Of a stretch of DNA of 64,000 nt, positions 37,372 through 46,532 are shown in pieces. Numbering within the stretch: the stretch's first letter is position 1; the number at the start of each line of letters is the position of its first letter. The stretch lies in assembly GCF_029504655.1 (NCBI RefSeq), contig NZ_JAQFIL010000001.1:1183001-1247000 (forward strand), read 5' to 3'. Source of the DNA: Catalinimonas alkaloidigena. GTDB taxonomy: Bacteria > Bacteroidota > Bacteroidia > Cytophagales > Cyclobacteriaceae. The position numbers and the translations under genes were made by a program. Under the pieces are notes generated by a model. That model saw only the letters and a list, made by a program, of their open reading frames with translations, did not search any database and was not told the origin of the DNA.

Positions 37372-37788
37372 CTAAGCTGTTTCAGCCTGCATTTTTTCTT
37401 TGATAGCCTCAAGATCTTCTGTAAGCAGAGGCTTGACAATATAATCAGTAACCAGATGGTAGTTTTTTGCTTTGTTAATATCTGACTGCTCAGAGGAAGA
37501 AGTCAGCATATAAATGGCGGTACCCTCAAAATAATGATTTTTATTGAGCTTACTTAATCTTTCCAGGAACTCCCATCCATTGACAATGGGCATTCTGATA
37601 TCCAGAAAGATTATGTTAGGGGGAGGGGCTTGCTCTTCTTCCAGCTTTTGTAAGTAGTCAAGGCTATCCACCGCACTAAGAAATGGTATGATTTCCTCTG
37701 CAAAATCTACAAATTCCGATAATTTCTGAAAAATAATGTTGTTTATAGGGTCATCATCAATGACAAATACTTGCTTAATTTTCTCCAT
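37372..37788 (-). CDS. single-domain (CheY-like) response regulator
   Basis: 138 residues, a lone receiver domain: acidic pocket D11-D13 (VFVIDDDPINN), phospho-acceptor D63 (IIFLDIRMPIVNGWEF), the Thr/Ser in YMLTSSSEQ and the Lys in DYIVKPLL. No DNA-binding output. It lies 17 bp after the kinase gene at 37806 on the same strand, so that kinase is its likely partner; receivers of this type often pass the phosphate on or bind a protein partner. Confidence 0.9.
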   Translation of the reverse strand: MEKIKQVFVIDDDPINNIIFQKLSEFVDFAEEIIPFLSAVDSLDYLQKLEEEQAPPPNIIFLDIRMPIVNGWEFLERLSKLNKNHYFEGTAIYMLTSSSEQSDINKAKNYHLVTDYIVKPLLTEDLEAIKEKMQAETA

Positions 37789-37805
37789 CGTATGCTTTCT
37801 ACAAT

Positions 37806-40379
37806 CTAAAGATCAACACCATGTATTTCGTTGGGCAAAATCACCTCAAAGCAACTCCCTTCTTTGAGTTTGGATTGTACACTTATACTACCGTCCAGTT
37901 TGTTGATCGTTTCTTTAACTATAAATAAACCTAAACCTGAACCTGAAGATTCGCGGGCTGCCTGAAAAAACATGCCAAATATTTTATCCAGGTGCTTCTC
38001 TTCTATTCCTATACCATTATCTTCCACCAAAATATGTGCCTCATCGGGTTTGATCATTACTTTTATGTTGATATAGGGGTTAGTTTCCTCGTATTTATGA
38101 TATTTTATAGCGTTAGAAATCAGATTTATCAGTATGACGTACAGGCGAATTTTGTCAGTATAGAATTTACTTTCTCCCCCGATAAAGGTGTGAATATTAA
38201 CATCATCAATATGTTCCAGGTACTTTAAGCGTTGCAGCACGTCAGTGATCAGGCTTTCAAAATGGATCTCTTCACACTCTATTTCCAGGCGGGCGTTTCT
38301 GGAATAGTCAGTAATATCCTGAATGATTTTATCCATTTTATTTAAGCTTTGCTCCATCATATCCAGATAGCTCATGCGCTCACTTTCATTTTGTGTGAAC
38401 CTTGATATATTGATGAGGCCTAAACTTGACGCAAGTGGAGCCCTCAGGTCATGTGAGGCACTGTATACAAAGCGGTCAAGCTCTTCATTCGTTTTTTGAA
38501 GCGCAGTATTTTTTTCCTGCAAAATCTTTTCAGATTCTTTGCGCTCAGTGATATCCCGAATGGCCCCATCATAGTATTTGATACCCTGATCTTCGTTGAT
38601 GATGAAGCTGGTAAGTCCCCAAAAGGTTGTTCCATCTTTACGTTTAAATTGGAATGACCTGTTATTGACCATCCCTTTGTTTAAGGCTTCTTCAAATTTT
38701 GTGGCAGCTTCTTTATTCGCGAATAATTCTTCCAGGCTGATGTTTTCATCCCTATAGCCAAAAAGATCCCGGAATGACTGATTGGTATATTGAAGGTGTT
38801 TCAATGCATCAGTACGCAAAATGGCTTCCTTGATATTCTTATTGATAGACTCAAGAAAACGCTCCTGATGTCTTACCTTTTCTTCGGCTTTTTTTCTGGC
38901 ACTAATGTCCCGATGGATTGAGATCCAATGTGTTACCTCACCCTGATCGTTTTTGAGGGGTACAATTGAGAAGTCAACCCAGTAATAACTTGCGTCTTTT
39001 TTATAGTTAATGATTTCGGTACGGACCGGTTCACCATTCTGTACAGCCTGATTAATGGTATCTAAAGCATCAGTAGACGTAAGCGAGCCATATAAGAGGT
39101 TATGACTATTACCAATCACCTCATCTTCCTCATATCCGGTAAGAGAGGTAAAAGATCGGTTGACATAAATGATATGACCATGGATAAAGTCTAATGATTT
39201 TACTTCAGTGATCAAAATCGCATCATTGGTGTGAACTATAGCAGAATTCAGAAGTCGAAAGAGTGCTTCCTCTTGTTGTTTTTTTGTAAGATCCTGAATG
39301 AAGCAGGAAATCCCTCTTACTTTTTGTTCTCTGAAGATTGGAAAAAGTTTAATGTTAAGTATTGCGCTTTTACCATTTGTACTTAGAATTTCAGAAAACT
39401 GACACTGCTCACCCTTGATTGCTTCATTGAAGTATTGCTGCCATTGCTGCTGGAAAGTAGACATACCTTCCAAAGTCATCAGTTTTTGACCTGCTTCAAG
39501 CTGTTGGCCAAAGAAGTTTTCAAAGAAAGAAGTAAAACGTTGATTGCAGTCTACCAGATTACCTTCTTCATCCAGCAAGCCTACACACATATCCGTACTT
39601 TCGATTACTGCATATAAATTGGCCGTTTTACGGTTAAGTGCTTCCTCTTTTTCCTGCAGCTGATTGAGCACATCATTTTCAAAGTTATTAAGTAGCGCTT
39701 TGATATCATTCAGTGAAGAAGGATTATTATCTTCTTTCTCTTTTACATCAATTTTTTCACGAATCTGACTGATGGCTTCTTGTGTATGCTCAGACGAAGA
39801 CATCATTAATGAAATGATGGCATCCTGCTGAAGCTTCTGGGCCTGGACGATGTTGATCAGGTCATGTTTATCAAGATGTTCCAGGTTCTGATAATCACTC
39901 ACATGCTGTTTATACTTGTACTTCATACACATTTTGTAAGCTTCTTCAGAAGTAGAAGCGATCGTAATGCTTTCGTTGTGTACAAGGGCAGCCTGTACTT
40001 CGCTCACCTGACTTTTTGGAACCACATAGAAAATAAAGCCATGCTCAGAAAATAACTCATCAGTACGCCTGCTGATCAACTGGGCTGTTGCAAGAGATAA
40101 GTTTTTGACTAAACTTAAGTCACACACATAATAGGGATAGGGTTTGTCTTTAATTACATCTCTTAGCGCATGTTTAGAAAAGAAAAAAGTCTTTTCATCC
40201 AGATTTCCCTTATCCTGAGAGTAAATCATGTCTGGAAGAAATTGCTGAACATTCAGACTATATTCTGCTATTGCATGAAAAAAAGAGTAATTATTAGAAG
40301 AATTGTTAAGTGTATGAAATGACAACTGCTGCTCTTGACGTTTTTGTGGTTCGTTTGATTCCTGGTACAAGTAATTCAT
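37806..40379 (-). CDS. multi-PAS hybrid-less histidine kinase with N-terminal STAS-like domain
   Basis: 857 residues, no membrane segment. Residues ~25-150 look like a STAS-like or sensory domain (YYVCDLSLVKNLSLATAQLI, then HGFIFYVVPKSQVSEVQAAL). A coiled coil (about 185-260) follows, then three PAS domains at roughly 260-370, 380-500 and 505-625, with two PAC tails ending THWISIHRDIS and YYDGAIRDITERKE. HisKA carries the acceptor His in YSASHDLRAPLASS (about 655). The HATPase_c has NLISNAIKYH, DNGIGIEEKH and SGLGLFIVKE. Signals sensed are unknown. The paired receiver gene is 17 bp downstream. The upstream gap of 559 bp probably contains its promoter. Confidence 0.88.
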   Translation of the reverse strand: MNYLYQESNEPQKRQEQQLSFHTLNNSSNNYSFFHAIAEYSLNVQQFLPDMIYSQDKGNLDEKTFFFSKHALRDVIKDKPYPYYVCDLSLVKNLSLATAQLISRRTDELFSEHGFIFYVVPKSQVSEVQAALVHNESITIASTSEEAYKMCMKYKYKQHVSDYQNLEHLDKHDLINIVQAQKLQQDAIISLMMSSSEHTQEAISQIREKIDVKEKEDNNPSSLNDIKALLNNFENDVLNQLQEKEEALNRKTANLYAVIESTDMCVGLLDEEGNLVDCNQRFTSFFENFFGQQLEAGQKLMTLEGMSTFQQQWQQYFNEAIKGEQCQFSEILSTNGKSAILNIKLFPIFREQKVRGISCFIQDLTKKQQEEALFRLLNSAIVHTNDAILITEVKSLDFIHGHIIYVNRSFTSLTGYEEDEVIGNSHNLLYGSLTSTDALDTINQAVQNGEPVRTEIINYKKDASYYWVDFSIVPLKNDQGEVTHWISIHRDISARKKAEEKVRHQERFLESINKNIKEAILRTDALKHLQYTNQSFRDLFGYRDENISLEELFANKEAATKFEEALNKGMVNNRSFQFKRKDGTTFWGLTSFIINEDQGIKYYDGAIRDITERKESEKILQEKNTALQKTNEELDRFVYSASHDLRAPLASSLGLINISRFTQNESERMSYLDMMEQSLNKMDKIIQDITDYSRNARLEIECEEIHFESLITDVLQRLKYLEHIDDVNIHTFIGGESKFYTDKIRLYVILINLISNAIKYHKYEETNPYINIKVMIKPDEAHILVEDNGIGIEEKHLDKIFGMFFQAARESSGSGLGLFIVKETINKLDGSISVQSKLKEGSCFEVILPNEIHGVDL

Positions 40380-40938
40380 ACGATTGTAAAAAGCTTATTC
40401 TTGATGGATTTTCTTACAGAAAGTGAAAATATGTAAAATCAGTTTGACCAAGAAATCAGGCAAAAATCTGCCAGTTGATAACAAGTAACAAAATGGAAAC
40501 AATTTCAGAAATAATAAACTATACGTAGTGACTTTGATTTTATGGAATAAGAAACATTGCTGCAGAAAAAACAGATTGATAAAGTGAATTCAAGATCAAC
40601 AAATAGCTCTCTACAACAGTAAAATTTCAGGCTTCTGAACCGAGGAATATGGCTGGATAAATATTGTGGTTATAGCGAATTTTTATTGTATTATTTTAAT
40701 ACTAATATTTATAAAGTTTCATTTTGATTTTAAATAGTTATGGATTGACTACATCAAAAAAGCCCACCATTTGTATTAACTTTAACTGAAATCATTACAC
40801 AAAACCGACTTGCTACAAATAATATTTTTATAGGATAAATGAACTCTGTTTATGTTTTCTTAGACTGAGATTTTTACTTTGAAAGCAAGATGTAAGTTAT
40901 TTGCTCAAAAAATGTATCCATTTAAACAATAAAGGGCT
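40380..40938. other. long AT-rich gap
   Basis: 559 bp upstream of the PAS kinase (minus strand) and downstream of rlmD (minus strand). No ORF with protein character, no RNA stem and no strong repeat seen. It should hold the kinase promoter near 40400-40450. Confidence 0.45.
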
Positions 40939-42348
40939 CTATCGCAAGGACAGTAAAGCCACATTCTCTACATGATGAGTGTGAGGAAACATATCAACTG
41001 GCTGGAGCTTTTCTACCACATATTTTTCACCAAGTAATGCAATGTCCCTAGCTTGGGTAGCTGGGTTACAGCTTACGTATACAATACGAGAAGCGTCAAG
41101 CGAAAGTAGCTTTTGAATCACATCAGGATGCATGCCACTTCTGGGTGGGTCGGTTATGACCACATCTGGCTTTTCGTGTTCATTGAGAAAGTTATCATTG
41201 AGCATATCTTTAATGTCTCCGGCAAAAAATTGAGTGTTATCAAGCTGATTAAGCTCAGCATTAATTTTCGCGTCCTCAATTGCTTCCTCAATATATTCAA
41301 TGCCAATCACCTGCTTGGCAGATCTGGCTACAAAGTTAGCGATGGTACCAGTACCAGTGTACAGGTCATAGACTGTCTCATGCCTTTGAATATCCGCAAA
41401 GTTACGTGCAAGCTGGTATAAATGATAAGCCTGTCCGGCATTGGTCTGATAAAATGCTTTAGGGCTGATCCTAAAGGTCAGGTCTTCCATTTTTTCGGTG
41501 ATATAGGGCTTTCCGTCGTATAAAGTTACCGGAAGGTCATAGTAAGTATCGTTTTTCTTGGGATTAATAATGTATTGCAGAGCGCTAATTTCAGGAAACC
41601 TTTCTTTCAGGAAGCTCATCACCTGCTCTACTGTTTCCTTTTTTGCTGATGCATCACCGCCAAACTGCACAATTACCATCACCTCCTGGGTATTGCTGGT
41701 TCGTATAATCAGGTTCCGCAGCATCCCTTCGTGTTTTACATGATCGTAAAATGCAATATCATGCCTTTTGGCAAAATCATCCAGGGCCAGTCTGATCTGG
41801 TTTGAAGGTTCAGGTTGGAGATAACAATGCTCAATGGGTAGTATTTTCTCAAAACTCTGAGGAATATGAAAGCCAAGTGCCCTACGGTCAAAGTCCTCAC
41901 CAGTACTGATCTCCTCTTTGGTCAGCCAGCGGTTAACGGAAAAAGTGTATTCAAGTTTATTGCGATAGTAGGTGGTTTCTTCGGAGGGAAGAATCGGCAG
42001 TATTTCGCCAATCTGAATCTTGCCGATACGCTCAAAGTGATCAATAACCTGCTGTTGTTTGTATTCTAATTGTAATTCATAGGGAATATGCTGCCATTTG
42101 CAGCCCCCGCAGATTCCAAAGTGACTACAAAAGGGCTCAGTACGGAGTGAAGAAAGTTGATGAAAGTGTACGGGACGCGCTTCCATAAATGATTTTTTCT
42201 TCTTAGTAACTTTAAGATCTACCACATCTCCGGGAGCTACATCCTTTACAAAAATCACCATGTCATCATGATGGGCTACACATTTCCCTTCAGCAGCCAT
42301 ACGTTCTACCGTGATATTTTTCAGCTTCAAGTTTTTCCTTTTTCCCAT
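40939..42348 (-). CDS. rlmD: 23S rRNA (uracil-5-)-methyltransferase, RlmD type
   Basis: 469 residues from the ATG at 42348; an upstream ATG at 42366 would add six. An N-terminal TRAM domain (about 1-60, LKNITVERMAAEGKCVAHHD) is followed by an Fe-S motif CSHFGICGGCKWQ. The SAM site is VYDLYTGTGTIANFVA, then VITDPPRSGMHPDV, and the catalytic Cys is in VYVSCNPATQARD near the C-terminus. It methylates a uridine of 23S rRNA (U1939 in E. coli). The RumA/RlmD and RlmCD types are hard to separate from sequence alone. Confidence 0.87.
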   Translation of the reverse strand: MGKRKNLKLKNITVERMAAEGKCVAHHDDMVIFVKDVAPGDVVDLKVTKKKKSFMEARPVHFHQLSSLRTEPFCSHFGICGGCKWQHIPYELQLEYKQQQVIDHFERIGKIQIGEILPILPSEETTYYRNKLEYTFSVNRWLTKEEISTGEDFDRRALGFHIPQSFEKILPIEHCYLQPEPSNQIRLALDDFAKRHDIAFYDHVKHEGMLRNLIIRTSNTQEVMVIVQFGGDASAKKETVEQVMSFLKERFPEISALQYIINPKKNDTYYDLPVTLYDGKPYITEKMEDLTFRISPKAFYQTNAGQAYHLYQLARNFADIQRHETVYDLYTGTGTIANFVARSAKQVIGIEYIEEAIEDAKINAELNQLDNTQFFAGDIKDMLNDNFLNEHEKPDVVITDPPRSGMHPDVIQKLLSLDASRIVYVSCNPATQARDIALLGEKYVVEKLQPVDMFPHTHHVENVALLSLR

Positions 42349-42479
42349 AGCGCGCAAAGGTATCATATTTGAATTTTAGATGTATGGATTTAGGATAATA
42401 TTGTTAAATTTAGAGATTAGCCTACAACCAATGCTATGAAACAGCTTGTCTTTGAGTAGATAGCAAGGTTTACATCCAT

Positions 42480-45077
42480 ATGAAGAAGCTTCTCACATTC
42501 TTGTTAATCATTCTTCCATGTATCAGTATGGCTACTCATATTGTTGGGGGTGAGTTCAGACTAATTCATATTGAAGGAACACGTTATGAGCTTCGGCTGA
42601 TTCAATACTTTGATGAAGTAAATGGCGATCCTGAGGCAGAGGATGACTTCGCTCAGATTCATATCTTCCGAAAAAGTGATGATGTGAATATGAGGATTTT
42701 GAATGTGTATCAGGTTTCATCCGCATTTGTGCCCTACACTAACCCTTCTTGTACAGATGAGAGTATTCTTTTCCGACAAATCATTTACAGTGCGGAGCTG
42801 AACCTACCTCCGGCTCAGTTTAATGACCCGGAAGGATATTATGCTGTTTTTGAGCGATGCTGCCGTAATAATATTGTCAGCAATGTGGTATCGCCTGAAA
42901 CTACCGGACAAACCTTTTACATGGAGTTTCCTCCGGTTTCTTTTAACAACCAGTCATTCCTCAACTCTTCTCCTGAGCTATCAGCGCCCATCAGCGATTA
43001 TGCCTGTATCAATGAAAGTTTTGTATACGATTTCAGTGCTACTGATCCTGATGGTGACTCCCTGGTTTACAGCCTGGAAGCACCGCTCAACAGTTCTCGC
43101 TTTGAAGCAGTGCCTACACCAACGCCTGCACCGCATTATCCTGTAAATTTTACGGATGGAATTGAGGTCAATAACATGATCCCCGGAGCACCACCTTTGC
43201 GCATTGACAATGAAGGTAAGCTCAGAGTTATTCCCAGCGAATTGGGAGTTTTTGTGTTTGGAATCAAAGTAGAAGAGTTTAGGAATGGTAATAAAATAGG
43301 AGAGGTGAGGCGTGATTACCAGCTTTTGGTAGTAGACTGTAATCCCGGCGAAGCACCTGAAATATTTGCACGGCATGAGGGTGTTTTTTACAATGAGGGT
43401 GAACTGTTAAGTCTTTCTAAAAATGGAAACCGCTGCCTGGAAATTTTAGTAACAGACCAGGATCCTTCTGAAGTAATTCGGGTAAGTGCCGAAGGAATCA
43501 ATTTTGATGATGACATAGCTTCGCTCATTAACCCTTCTTTGCAATTAATGGAAGGCCCTGACGATACTTTGAGGTTTGAGCTTTGTCTTCCCCAGTGTCC
43601 CTATACCGAAAGACCTATGCAGATCAACCTAATCGCCTATGATGATGCCTGTAGCCAGCCCCTCTCGGACACATTGCGCATTGACGTAGTCATAGACGGA
43701 GCTGAAGATAACGATCCGTTTATCGTGGGTAACCCTAATGTAGTGGAGGTAAGTCTTGAAGAAGGTGAATCTTTTAGCTACCCAATTCGGGGGCTGGATG
43801 AAGATGGGGATCTGCTGCAACTGGAAGCGGTAGGGGATGGCTTTGACGTTGCTGATCTGGGCATGAGGCTGCAAGAACGACTACTTATTCCCGGTGAAGT
43901 GCAGAAAGTATTTGAATGGACGCCCAGCTGTGAGCAGGTGGACTTTAGTGAGGGCAATGAGTTTGAGGTAGATGTAATTTTGAGCGATAATAGTGATTGT
44001 CCGTTTGGTGAACCTGACATATTACGGTTTCGTTTTACAGTTAACCCACCTGATAATGAGCGCCCCATACTTACTACCTCAGGACTGGAGGAAACAGAAA
44101 TCAGTATACGTATTGACGAAACGCTCTCCTTTAAGGTTCTTGCCGAAGATATTGACAATGATTTTATCGTACTAAGTGCCGAAGGTGATGGATTTGAACT
44201 AAATGACTATAACATCTATTTTCCGGGAAATCAGGGGATCAAGAGTATAGAAAGCCCATTTAGCTGGCGACTTTCTTGTAATGTGATTGATCTTGCGGAA
44301 AGAAGCAGGTTTGAAATTACATTTCTTGCCCGGGATAATAGTTCTTGCGGAGCACCTTCTGTGGACAGTTTGAAATTAATTGTAAACGTATTGCCTCCTC
44401 TCAATGAAGCCCCCGAACTATATGTGAGAAATTTTTCTAACGGTGATACCATAATTGCACAGGTGAACAGGCTGGTCAGTTTTGATGTGATCAGCACCGA
44501 TGCCGATAATGACATCGTAACCCTCAGGCTGGCAGGTGCAGTATTTAATGGAAATGAAGTAGATACCGAGATTATTAATTTCAACTTTTTTCCGGTAAGA
44601 GGAAGAGGATCAGTAGGTTCTATTTTTAATTGGGCACCTCGCTGTGAAACCGTAGCGGCTGATAACCGCGACTCTTATTTGGAGCTCTTTTTTGTCGCTA
44701 TAGACAGTAAGTGCTTTAACAATAAAGAGGATACCGTTAGCATAGTATTGCGTATCGTGGATGAACCACTGAACCTGGAAGCTTATGAGCCAAGAAATGC
44801 GATTACTCCCAATGGTGATCAGCAGGGTGACTTCTTCTTTTTACGACTTTGTAATGATCCTGACGGAAATTGTGATCTCCCTTCTGGTAATTGTTCCAAT
44901 ATTTTTCAGAGAATAGACATTTTTAATCGTTGGGGTAAAAAAGTGTTTTCTTCGGATGATATCAACTTTGAGTGGCATGCTGAAGGAGTACCGGCTGGTG
45001 TATACTACTACACACTTTACTACAATACCGAAAGCTACAAAGGACAGGTATATGTATTTCTTAGAAAGCCTGACTAG
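42480..45077 (+). CDS. secreted multidomain protein with T9SS type B sorting domain
   Basis: 865 residues. Signal peptide MKKLLTFLLIILPCISMATH, then repeated cadherin/Ig-like blocks of about 130 residues with recurring patterns (DPDGDSLVYSLEAPL, DEDGDLLQLEAVGDGF, DNDFIVLSAEGDGFE, DADNDIVTLRLAG). The last ~90 residues are the gliding-motility-associated C-terminal domain: NAITPNGDQQGDFFFLRLCN, IFQRIDIFNRWGKKVF and GVYYYTLYY. That domain targets proteins to the type IX secretion system, type B pathway. It is likely a surface or extracellular adhesin-like protein. It is divergent from rlmD. Confidence 0.87.
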   Translation: MKKLLTFLLIILPCISMATHIVGGEFRLIHIEGTRYELRLIQYFDEVNGDPEAEDDFAQIHIFRKSDDVNMRILNVYQVSSAFVPYTNPSCTDESILFRQIIYSAELNLPPAQFNDPEGYYAVFERCCRNNIVSNVVSPETTGQTFYMEFPPVSFNNQSFLNSSPELSAPISDYACINESFVYDFSATDPDGDSLVYSLEAPLNSSRFEAVPTPTPAPHYPVNFTDGIEVNNMIPGAPPLRIDNEGKLRVIPSELGVFVFGIKVEEFRNGNKIGEVRRDYQLLVVDCNPGEAPEIFARHEGVFYNEGELLSLSKNGNRCLEILVTDQDPSEVIRVSAEGINFDDDIASLINPSLQLMEGPDDTLRFELCLPQCPYTERPMQINLIAYDDACSQPLSDTLRIDVVIDGAEDNDPFIVGNPNVVEVSLEEGESFSYPIRGLDEDGDLLQLEAVGDGFDVADLGMRLQERLLIPGEVQKVFEWTPSCEQVDFSEGNEFEVDVILSDNSDCPFGEPDILRFRFTVNPPDNERPILTTSGLEETEISIRIDETLSFKVLAEDIDNDFIVLSAEGDGFELNDYNIYFPGNQGIKSIESPFSWRLSCNVIDLAERSRFEITFLARDNSSCGAPSVDSLKLIVNVLPPLNEAPELYVRNFSNGDTIIAQVNRLVSFDVISTDADNDIVTLRLAGAVFNGNEVDTEIINFNFFPVRGRGSVGSIFNWAPRCETVAADNRDSYLELFFVAIDSKCFNNKEDTVSIVLRIVDEPLNLEAYEPRNAITPNGDQQGDFFFLRLCNDPDGNCDLPSGNCSNIFQRIDIFNRWGKKVFSSDDINFEWHAEGVPAGVYYYTLYYNTESYKGQVYVFLRKPD

Positions 45078-45129
45078 GCTACGTTAAGTACGGCTGTTGT
45101 ATTAAATCTAAAGCAGTAAGAACGATGGC

Positions 45130-46368
45130 TCATTCATATCGCAATGACTCAATCGGGTCCAGGCGGGAAGCTTTGAAGGCAGGGTAGTAGCCTGAAAATA
45201 AGCCAACCCCGATACAAATGAAAAGAGAGGATAAAATCCATACCCAGGGAACCAGAAAGCGTTCTACATCCATAAAGGTAGCTACTACGTTGCCCATGCC
45301 CATGCCCATAAGTACACCAGCTATGCCTCCGATCTGACATATGACAATCGCTTCAATCAAAAATTGCTGCCTTATTCTTTTTGGTGAAGCTCCCAGTGCT
45401 TTTCGGATGCCAATTTCACGGGTACGCTCAGTTACAGATACCATCATAATATTCATCAAGGCTACGGATGCACCCAGGAGTGTGATCAGGCCAATGGCAA
45501 AACCGCCGATTCTCAGATAGCCGGTAATTTCACCCAGTTGATCACTCAGGGACTTTTTTTCCTGTATTTCAAAGGATAATTCTGCGCCTATCGGATCCTG
45601 GCGAACAGCACGCATAAGGCTGGTGGCCTCGCCCATTGCCGCTTCAAGTGTTCCTGTGTTACTTACAAGTACATCTATCCTGTAGTCAAGCTCACGGTTT
45701 GAGCCTAGCTGTCTTCCTTTGGCGAGAGGGATCAAAATCTTACGGTCAGCATTACCCCCTCCACCTACTGAGCCCATCTTTTCCATGAGCCCGATTACTT
45801 TAAATATGTTGCCATAAAGAGAAATCTCCTTGTCTATAGGATCTTCATTATCATCAAATAAGGCTTCATAGGTTTCATAACCAATGATGGCTACATTCAA
45901 CCCCTTTTCAAGATCAAAACTGCTAAAGTTACGTCCCCACTCAATGTTATATCCTTCCGTAATGATATAACTTTCGTCAGTACCATATAAACGGATGTTG
46001 GGGTTCGTTTTCTCAGAACTACGTTTTACTTCAGCATTTCCGGTTACTTGGGTATTCACCGAAATCTTAGCGGGATAATCATAACGTTTCTTGAACTCTC
46101 TTACATCGCTAAACCTGATGGGTGGGTAACTTTTCTCTGTTCTTCCCTGCTGCCGCCTTCCGCTTCCACTTCTCTCATCAATAGAAAAAGTATTTACGCC
46201 TAGACCGGCAAAACTATCATCTACTGAAGCCTGAATTCCGTCTATGGCGGTAAGTATACCTACCAATGCAGTAATCCCTATTGCGATAATCAAAGCTGTA
46301 AGCGTGGTGCGCAGTAGATTCTCCCGGATAGACTTAAGACTTTCTTCTATATTATTCAGTATATTCAT
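45130..46368 (-). CDS. MacB-family ABC transporter permease without an ATPase neighbour
   Basis: 412 residues with the MacB plan: helix 1 near the N-terminus (LRTTLTALIIAIGITALVGI), periplasmic domain, then helices around 285-405, with RTREIGIRKALGASPKRIRQ and the tail SRLDPIESLRYE. It belongs to the same family as the permease at 26595, yet no ATPase, adaptor or TolC gene lies near. It may use an ATPase encoded elsewhere. Convergent with the T9SS cargo gene. Confidence 0.88.
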   Translation of the reverse strand: MNILNNIEESLKSIRENLLRTTLTALIIAIGITALVGILTAIDGIQASVDDSFAGLGVNTFSIDERSGSGRRQQGRTEKSYPPIRFSDVREFKKRYDYPAKISVNTQVTGNAEVKRSSEKTNPNIRLYGTDESYIITEGYNIEWGRNFSSFDLEKGLNVAIIGYETYEALFDDNEDPIDKEISLYGNIFKVIGLMEKMGSVGGGGNADRKILIPLAKGRQLGSNRELDYRIDVLVSNTGTLEAAMGEATSLMRAVRQDPIGAELSFEIQEKKSLSDQLGEITGYLRIGGFAIGLITLLGASVALMNIMMVSVTERTREIGIRKALGASPKRIRQQFLIEAIVICQIGGIAGVLMGMGMGNVVATFMDVERFLVPWVWILSSLFICIGVGLFSGYYPAFKASRLDPIESLRYE

Positions 46369-46532
46369 TCAATAACCTACATGAGTTAAACAAATAACGG
46401 AAGGTACGAGTAGTTAATTTAAAATGCTCAAAATATTTTAGTAGTTTCAATAATAGCCAGTCTTAAGTTGATAACTGCTTTCTTTCGCAATAAAATACTT
46501 ATACGGGCATTTTATTATAAACAGGGATTCAT

